From PCPOR2b sp965220385 (GTDB lineage Bacteria; Poribacteria; WGA-4E; PCPOR2b), in the NCBI GenBank assembly GCA_965220385.1, contig OZ244825.1:2170001-2234000 (forward strand): a stretch of DNA of 64,000 nt, written 5' to 3'. Numbering within the stretch: position 1 is the stretch's first letter; each line of letters begins with the position of its first letter. This document shows, piece after piece, positions 58,848 through 64,000 of this stretch. The notes beneath the pieces are model-generated. The model saw only the letters and a list, made by a program, of their open reading frames with translations. It ran no database searches and had not been told where the DNA came from. A program made the translations under genes and the position numbers.

Positions 58848-59909
58848 ATGCTCGTTTATATCGGAACCTACACGCAGGGGGATAGCGAAGGAATTTACGT
58901 CTATCGTCTGGACACCTCTTCTGGTGCACTCGAATATGTCAGTGTTGCAACCGGGATAGATAATCCTTCCTTTTTGGATCTTCACCCCCATAAACCGTAT
59001 CTCTACGCAATAAATGAAATTTCGGAATCTGATGGGCAGTCCGGCGGGGCTATCACCGCGTTTTCCATCGCTGAGGAGAATGGAGAATTAACCCTCTTAA
59101 ATCAACAGTCAACAGTTGGTCCGGGACCGTGCCACTTGAGCGTTGATGCGACCGGAAAATTTGTGTTTGTAGCGAACTACGGCGGCGGGAGCGTTTGTAT
59201 GTTTCCCATACATGACGACGGAACGTTGGGCGAAGCAACCGACTTCATTCAACATGAAGGTTCAAGTGTCGATCCAACGCGCCAACAGGGACCGCACGCG
59301 CATTCAATTATGATTGATCCAGCCAATCGCTACGCCTTCACGCCGGATCTGGGACTTGATAAGGTCTTAATTTACGAGATAGACTTGACAAACGGGAAAC
59401 TCGTTCCGAACGATCCACCTTCGGCGGACGTCGCACCGGGCGGAGGACCACGTCATTTCGATTTCCATCCCAGCCGAAAATACGCCTACGTCATCAACGA
59501 GATGGGCAATACCGTGACCGCTTTCTCCTACGATGAAGCAAACGGTGCACTGTCGGAGATCCAAACCATCCCAACGCTCCCTGACGATTTTGATGGCACA
59601 AGCCACACAGCCGATGTCCACGTCTCGCCGTCCGGGAAGTTCCTCTACGGTTCCAATCGAGGCCATGATAGCATTGTGATTTTCGCCATTGATCAAGACA
59701 CCGGCAAGCTTACCTATGTCGATCACGAATCAACCCAGGGTGAAACGCCGCGAAATTTCGCTATTGACCCGACGGGAACCTTCCTATTTGCCGAAAACCA
59801 AGGCACAGATACCATCGTCACATTCCGGATCGATTCAGACACAGGGAAGCTGACAGCAACGGGGCACGTAGCTGACGTGCCTATGCCTGTGTGTATAAAG
59901 ATGAGGTAG
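58848..59909 (+). CDS. Lactonase-family beta-propeller (6-phosphogluconolactonase-like)
   Basis: 353 aa, a seven-bladed propeller of the Pgl/YbhE type. The repeated NPSFLDLHPHKPYLYAINE, GPGPCHLSVDATGKFVFVANYGGGSV, PHAHSIMIDPANRYAFTPDLGLDKV and TPRNFAIDPTGTFLFAENQGTDTI segments mark the blades. Positions with G-x-V and the D-L-G-x-D pattern match the family. It hydrolyses a sugar lactone to its acid, a fitting partner for the preceding oxidoreductase: a dehydrogenase gives a lactone, this enzyme opens it, and a mannonate dehydratase-like enzyme dehydrates the acid. CAGGAGAACTAC precedes the start. Confidence 0.84.
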   Translation: MLVYIGTYTQGDSEGIYVYRLDTSSGALEYVSVATGIDNPSFLDLHPHKPYLYAINEISESDGQSGGAITAFSIAEENGELTLLNQQSTVGPGPCHLSVDATGKFVFVANYGGGSVCMFPIHDDGTLGEATDFIQHEGSSVDPTRQQGPHAHSIMIDPANRYAFTPDLGLDKVLIYEIDLTNGKLVPNDPPSADVAPGGGPRHFDFHPSRKYAYVINEMGNTVTAFSYDEANGALSEIQTIPTLPDDFDGTSHTADVHVSPSGKFLYGSNRGHDSIVIFAIDQDTGKLTYVDHESTQGETPRNFAIDPTGTFLFAENQGTDTIVTFRIDSDTGKLTATGHVADVPMPVCIKMR

Positions 59910-59936
59910 TCTTTGAGTATAAAGGGGTGAAATACT

Positions 59937-61067
59937 ATGCGCACGATTCCTACAGATACATCTCAACCAACAACTCGCATTCCTGTTGAGGATTCCCTCC
60001 CGGACCAGCTTGTAAGTTTCGGCGGCGACGGTGAACCCAAATCGGCTCGCACCATGCTTCAGACCTTAGTTGAATTCGAGGAGGAGATGGGGCTTGAGGC
60101 AGACAGTTATTCGCTTGGAGGCAATGTCCAACAGATCGAGGAAAAGATGGCGGAGCTGTTGGGCAAGGAAGCCGCCGTTTTTATGCCGACGGGCACCCTC
60201 GCCAACCATCTTGCGGTTCGAATGCTCTGTGGAGATAAGCCACGTGCAGTCGTGCAAGAGCAGAGCCATCTGTATCAAGACAGCGGCGACTGCGTTTCCC
60301 GTCTTAGCAATATCAACCTCCTACCGTTGGCGAAAGACCGACCTCATTTCACGATTGAAGAACTGAAACGGGCTGTTGAGGATTCCGAGCAGGGACGGGT
60401 CCTGACTCCGGTCGGTGCTCTCATGATCGAGAGTCCTGTTAGACGTCAGGAGGGCAAGGTCGTTCCCTTTGACGAAATGCGGGCGATAACTGACTACTGC
60501 CGCGAACGAGGAATCGGCACCCATCTTGATGGCGCGCGTCTCTACATGATGTCGGGCGCAACGGGAGTTTCGGTGAAGAGGTACGCCTCCCTGTTCGACA
60601 CGGTATATGTATCCCTGTACAAGTATTTCGGGGCGCCGTTCGGATCAGTGTTGGCAAGTACCTCTCAATTCTGTGATGGGCTCTACCACGACCGTCGTAT
60701 GTTTGGGGGAGGCTTGGCGTCCGCCAATTTTGCAGCAGCATTGGCGCTGAAGGGTGTGGATGGATTTGAAGAACGTTACAACGAGGCCATGAAACGTGCG
60801 ATGGCGCTCTTCGACAAACTTAACACGTTGGCGGGTATCCATATCGGACGAATCGTGAACGGTTCCAACATCTTTCCCATCGAGTTATCCCGAGATCTCG
60901 ATACAGATAGGTTTGTAAAAATACTTCAAGAACAGTCTGTGTCTGTCTCTTTGGGTGATTCGGATTCAAGGCGAGGCACACTCAGGGTGAATACCAGCAT
61001 ATTGAAGCAGGATGTTGAAACATTGTTCACTGCTTTTCGTTCTGCACTTGAAGATAGTCGGTTATAA
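59937..61067 (+). CDS. Threonine aldolase/beta-eliminating lyase-family PLP enzyme
   Basis: 376 aa, fold type I. Features are NVQQIEEKMAELLGKEAAVFMPTGTLANHLA (cofactor region, about 62-95), the Asp in HLDGARLYMMS (about 199) and the Schiff-base lysine K229 in SLYKYFGAPFGS. True threonine aldolases usually have S-x-S-K-G-x-x-A/G-P-x-G; here it reads SLYKYFGAPFG, so the exact activity (low-specificity threonine aldolase, beta-elimination of other hydroxy amino acids, or a tyrosine phenol-lyase-like reaction) is uncertain. It is preceded within 28 bases by the lactonase gene, with an AAAGGGGTG ribosome-binding site. The following gene starts 13 bases after its stop. Confidence 0.83.
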   Translation: MRTIPTDTSQPTTRIPVEDSLPDQLVSFGGDGEPKSARTMLQTLVEFEEEMGLEADSYSLGGNVQQIEEKMAELLGKEAAVFMPTGTLANHLAVRMLCGDKPRAVVQEQSHLYQDSGDCVSRLSNINLLPLAKDRPHFTIEELKRAVEDSEQGRVLTPVGALMIESPVRRQEGKVVPFDEMRAITDYCRERGIGTHLDGARLYMMSGATGVSVKRYASLFDTVYVSLYKYFGAPFGSVLASTSQFCDGLYHDRRMFGGGLASANFAAALALKGVDGFEERYNEAMKRAMALFDKLNTLAGIHIGRIVNGSNIFPIELSRDLDTDRFVKILQEQSVSVSLGDSDSRRGTLRVNTSILKQDVETLFTAFRSALEDSRL

Positions 61068-61079
61068 TCCATTAAAGGC

Positions 61080-62147
61080 ATGAACATGAACGAAATTTAC
61101 GAACTGACTGTCTGCCCATGGACGCCCTCACATCCGCGGAATGACCATCAGCTCATCTTCCCATTGAAAGATAATCGACTGATGCTCGTATGGTGCGAAT
61201 ACTATGCGGATGGCCCCTCACTTGTGACGGATATAGCAGATGCCCATCACCGGGTTGGTGACAACATGCCGTGTCGTATTTCCGGTAAAATATCTGCGGA
61301 TGTTGGACGGAGTTGGAGCGATACATTTACGCTGCAAGATAATATCGGCAAAATGAACGTGAAACATCCCAACCTGCTCCGACTCCCGTCAGGCGAGATT
61401 CTATTCACCTATACAGTGCGCAATTCCGTTAGCGATTTAAGGATCTACATGAAGCGCTCTAACGATGAGTGCGAAACGTGGAGCGATTCCCATCAGATCT
61501 CCTCGCTGGCAGGGATGAATTTCACCAACTGCGATCATATCCTTCAACTCAGTTCTGGGAGAATCCTGCTCCCCGCACATCACGGCGCATTCCACGGCAA
61601 GGGAGATCACTATCAGGCGCTCTGCTACTATTCCGATGACGACGGTAACACATGGAAACCGAGCGAAGTACCGATGGACCTGCCGAAGCGGGGTGCTGAA
61701 GAACCTTCGGTCGTGGAGTTGCAAGACGGTTCTCTCCTCGCAGTCATGCGGACCAGTCTGGGGGCGGTCTATAAATCCTACTCTGACGATAGCGGGGAGA
61801 GTTGGACGCCGCCCGAATCAACGGGACTCGCGGCACCGGCATCCCCGCCGCTGGTAAAGGGGATTCCCAGCACGGGCGATCTGCTGCTGATATGGAATCA
61901 CAACGTTGACTTGGATCATCACCACCAAGGCGACCGAAACCCGCTTACTGCGGCTATTTCCAAAGACGAAGGGCAGACGTGGGAAAATATCAAGGATATC
62001 GAAAACCATGTGGGATACGACAGCGCCTATGCCGCGCTAACCTTCGTTGATGATGAAGCCCTCGTAACCTACTACACCGGCTCTACCTCAACCTACGGCG
62101 AATCGGTCATGCTGAAGGTCTTTTCAATAGATTGGTTCTATCAGTAG
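61080..62147 (+). CDS. Sialidase-superfamily (BNR/Asp-box) glycosidase-like protein
   Basis: 355 aa, a beta-propeller with several Asp-box motifs: SADVGRSWSDTF, SNDECETWSD, SDDDGNTWKP, SDDSGESWTPPE and SKDEGQTWEN. An ISGKISAD-type lead-in and LPSGEILFTYT are typical. No signal peptide. It is longer and more diverged than the protein at 5980. The start is the ATG at 61080 or the second at 61086; the weak AAAGGCATG context does not decide. It closes a tight run (lactonase, aldolase-like, sialidase-like). Hydrolysis or recognition of a glycosidic bond on an acidic sugar is inferred from the family, not proven. Confidence 0.78.
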   Translation: MNMNEIYELTVCPWTPSHPRNDHQLIFPLKDNRLMLVWCEYYADGPSLVTDIADAHHRVGDNMPCRISGKISADVGRSWSDTFTLQDNIGKMNVKHPNLLRLPSGEILFTYTVRNSVSDLRIYMKRSNDECETWSDSHQISSLAGMNFTNCDHILQLSSGRILLPAHHGAFHGKGDHYQALCYYSDDDGNTWKPSEVPMDLPKRGAEEPSVVELQDGSLLAVMRTSLGAVYKSYSDDSGESWTPPESTGLAAPASPPLVKGIPSTGDLLLIWNHNVDLDHHHQGDRNPLTAAISKDEGQTWENIKDIENHVGYDSAYAALTFVDDEALVTYYTGSTSTYGESVMLKVFSIDWFYQ

Positions 62148-62226
62148 AAAAACGTTACTTCTTTCAACCGAATGAGTCTTCCTACGGTTCGCCTCGCTAA
62201 GCACCATCACTGTTACTATTTTAGGA

Positions 62227-62256
62227 TTGACGCAACAATCCCCTTTGGCATACAAT
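62227..62256 (+). promoter_or_regulatory. Sigma-70-type promoter before the last gene
   Basis: TTGACG (62227-62232), 18 bases, TACAAT (62251-62256). It would start the transcript near 62263, leaving a 130-base leader with a small AACCCG/CGGGTT hairpin (62267-62290). Confidence 0.5.
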
Positions 62257-62391
62257 GCGTTCTCGAAAACCCGCCGTCGGTTCGGGTTTGCCCGCCCCTT
62301 CTGAAGGAAATTGACTATGGAAAATTGCGAAACAATGTTGTTTTAATCAGAGAAAATCACAATAGATTATAGGTAAACAAGGAGATCATAT

Positions 62392-64000
62392 ATGCAAGCT
62401 ATTGATGCAGTTGCACAAATTTTGAAAACTGAAGGTGTTGAGAACCTGTTCTGTTTTCCCGCGAACAGCCTCATCGACGCCTGTGCAAAGGTCGGCATCC
62501 GGCCAATTATGGCGCGAACAGAACGGACCCTAATCAATATGGCTGATGGATTCAGCCGAATTTCCAACGGTGACCGGTTAGGCGTTGCGTGTGTCCAGTC
62601 CGGTCCCGGTAGCGAAAATGCGTTCGGAGGGGTCGCCCAAGCGTTCTCGGACTCTGTCCCAATTCTGATGCTACCCGGTGGAGTTGCTCGCCGCAGCCAC
62701 GGTATCCCCACCCATTTCGAGGCGGTACCAAACTACGGCGGTATCACAAAATGGGTCGCTCAAGTCAACTTTCCGGATCGAGTGCCAGCCATGATGCGCC
62801 GCGCATTTAGCCTGCTCCGGACAGGGCATCCCGCGCCGGTGATGCTCGAAATTCCGACCGATGTTGCCAGCGAAGATATCGACGATAGTTTCGAGTACAG
62901 ATCACCTGAGAAGATTAAACCCGCTGGTAATCCTCGCGATATTGAGGCATCGGTGAAAGCTCTACTTGCTGCAGAATCCCCCATCCTTCATGTAGGACAG
63001 GGCGTCCTTTACGCTGACGGAACGGACGAATTAGTCGAGTTTGCAGAATTGGTCGGCGTCCCAGTCATGACAACCATGGCGGGCAAAAGTGCGTTCCCCG
63101 AAAATCATCCGCTCGCGCTCGGCGCCAGTGGACATACCGGCACCGGTATGGTCAAACATTTTCTGGGGAAAGCAGACCTCGTCTTTGGGCTTGGATGCAG
63201 CCTCTCACAATCGGTCATGTCCACCCCGATCAGCGCAGGGAAGGTGTTGGTCCACAACTCGATTGATGAATTGGATATCAACAAAGATTACGCCGCCGAC
63301 TACGCGATCATCGGCGATTCCAAAATTGTCTTGAGCCAACTGATTGATGAAGCGAAAAAGCAGTTAGGCGGTGCACACAGTAACGATGCAGTTGTTGCAG
63401 AAATAAAAACGGTGAAGGAACAGTGGTTAGCGGAGTGGATGCCGAAACTGACCTCGAATGAAGCGCCTATTAATCCCTACCGGGTCGTATGGGATCTGAA
63501 CCAGGCGGTAGATCGTACCCAAACAATTGTCACACACGATTCCGGGAATCCACGCGATCAGACCCTCCCCTTCTATGAGGCAGTTACCCCCCACGGCTAC
63601 ATCGGTTGGGGCAAGTCCACACAGTTGGGATATGGGCTTGGGTTAATCATGGGCGCAAAAATGGCTGCACCGGAAAAACTCGCCATCAATATCATGGGCG
63701 ACGCTGCATTCGGTATGGCAGGGATGGACTTTGAAACCGCTGCACGGGAGCGTATCCCTATCCTCACCATCATGTTCAACAACTCGGCACTCGGCGGCTA
63801 CGAGAAACACATGCCCGTCGCAACCGAACGTTTCAAAACAAAGTTCCTAACCGGTGATTACGTCAAAGTTGCAGAAGGATTGGGAGGATACGGCGAAAAG
63901 GTCGAGGATCCAGCGGACATCATCCCCGCTATTCAGCGCGCACAGAAGGAGACAGAGGCGGGTAAACCTGCCTTGTTGGAAATCATCACGCGTGAGGAAA
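62392..64000 (+). CDS. Thiamine diphosphate enzyme, acetolactate-synthase-like, 3'-partial
   Basis: The frame runs from the ATG at 62392 off the right edge (536 codons seen, no stop). The Pyr domain has the catalytic Glu in ARTERTLINMADGFSR (about 48) and SGPGSENAFGG. The central domain (about 190-345) and a PP domain follow, with MGDAAFGMAGMDFETAARERIPILTIMFNN, a G-D-A/G...N-N ThDP-Mg motif. It is clearly diverged from the ThDP enzyme at 51341 and belongs to the same broad AHAS/benzoylformate group. The substrate is open. AAGGAGATCATAT precedes the start, a strong ribosome-binding site. A large protein of the usual 550-600 aa is expected, so only the last few tens of residues are missing. 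Confidence 0.85.
   Translation, partial: MQAIDAVAQILKTEGVENLFCFPANSLIDACAKVGIRPIMARTERTLINMADGFSRISNGDRLGVACVQSGPGSENAFGGVAQAFSDSVPILMLPGGVARRSHGIPTHFEAVPNYGGITKWVAQVNFPDRVPAMMRRAFSLLRTGHPAPVMLEIPTDVASEDIDDSFEYRSPEKIKPAGNPRDIEASVKALLAAESPILHVGQGVLYADGTDELVEFAELVGVPVMTTMAGKSAFPENHPLALGASGHTGTGMVKHFLGKADLVFGLGCSLSQSVMSTPISAGKVLVHNSIDELDINKDYAADYAIIGDSKIVLSQLIDEAKKQLGGAHSNDAVVAEIKTVKEQWLAEWMPKLTSNEAPINPYRVVWDLNQAVDRTQTIVTHDSGNPRDQTLPFYEAVTPHGYIGWGKSTQLGYGLGLIMGAKMAAPEKLAINIMGDAAFGMAGMDFETAARERIPILTIMFNNSALGGYEKHMPVATERFKTKFLTGDYVKVAEGLGGYGEKVEDPADIIPAIQRAQKETEAGKPALLEIITREE

Noticed and set aside
1..64000. tRNA, rRNA, tmRNA or replication origin.
   Set aside because: No cloverleaf, rRNA core or DnaA-box cluster was recognised by reading; a covariance search could still find a missed tRNA.

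Overview
The window looks like chromosomal DNA from an uncultivated, probably marine or sponge-associated bacterium of the Candidatus Poribacteria type (Latescibacterota-like relatives are the main alternative). This is inferred from gene content. There are three phytanoyl-CoA dioxygenase-like (PhyH) enzymes, Asp-box sialidase-like hydrolases, a Uma2 nuclease, PorV-type outer-membrane proteins, mannonate-dehydratase-like enzymes, an ergothioneine pathway and many dispersed palindromic repeats. There is no rRNA and I recognised no tRNA, so the placement rests on protein families only.

Layout. 0-7 kb: an HsdR-N-like protein cut by the left edge, methionyl-tRNA synthetase, a PorV-like protein, a zinc dehydrogenase and a sialidase-like protein. 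7-20 kb: a co-directional array of a B12-type radical SAM protein, a fused ECF ATPase, EcfT, an NtrC-like regulator, Uma2, Hen1 and Pnkp. Hen1 and Pnkp are the two halves of the bacterial RNA end-repair and 3'-end methylation system. Here they are separated by an IS630-type transposase and two MITE-like repeats. 20-24.1 kb: a propionyl/acetyl-CoA synthetase, a graveyard of IS3 and IS1595 fragments, a secreted protein behind a structured leader that contains a terminator, and a strong candidate non-coding RNA. 24.1-33.7 kb: a GH32 protein, two PhyH enzymes, a 2-hydroxyacid dehydrogenase, a ketopantoate-reductase-like protein, a nucleosidase, an M14 peptidase and an enolase-superfamily enzyme.

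33.7-36.2 kb: a PstI/BsuBI-type restriction-modification pair with a frameshifted methyltransferase and an intact endonuclease. 36.3-44.3 kb: an orphan molybdenum hydroxylase large subunit, then EgtB, EgtD and an ABC transporter whose solute-binding and membrane domains are fused. The last four suggest a combined ergothioneine synthesis and transport locus. 44.5-47.5 kb: outer-membrane proteins, MsrB and a Rieske protein. 47.5-49.7 kb: a translationally coupled HEPN-like protein and AAA ATPase, possibly a defence pair. 49.8-64 kb: a catabolic island with an amidohydrolase, two acetolactate-synthase-like ThDP enzymes, two UxuA-like proteins, a PLP lyase, PhyH, Gfo/Idh/MocA, a lactonase, a threonine-aldolase-like protein and a sialidase-like protein. 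It is probably for sugar-acid or polyol breakdown, and its last gene runs off the right edge.

The most interesting items are the IS-split Pnkp/Hen1 locus with its unusual upstream partners, the four-hairpin RNA near 23.8-24.0 kb, the HEPN-ATPase pair, and the ergothioneine locus with a fused transporter.
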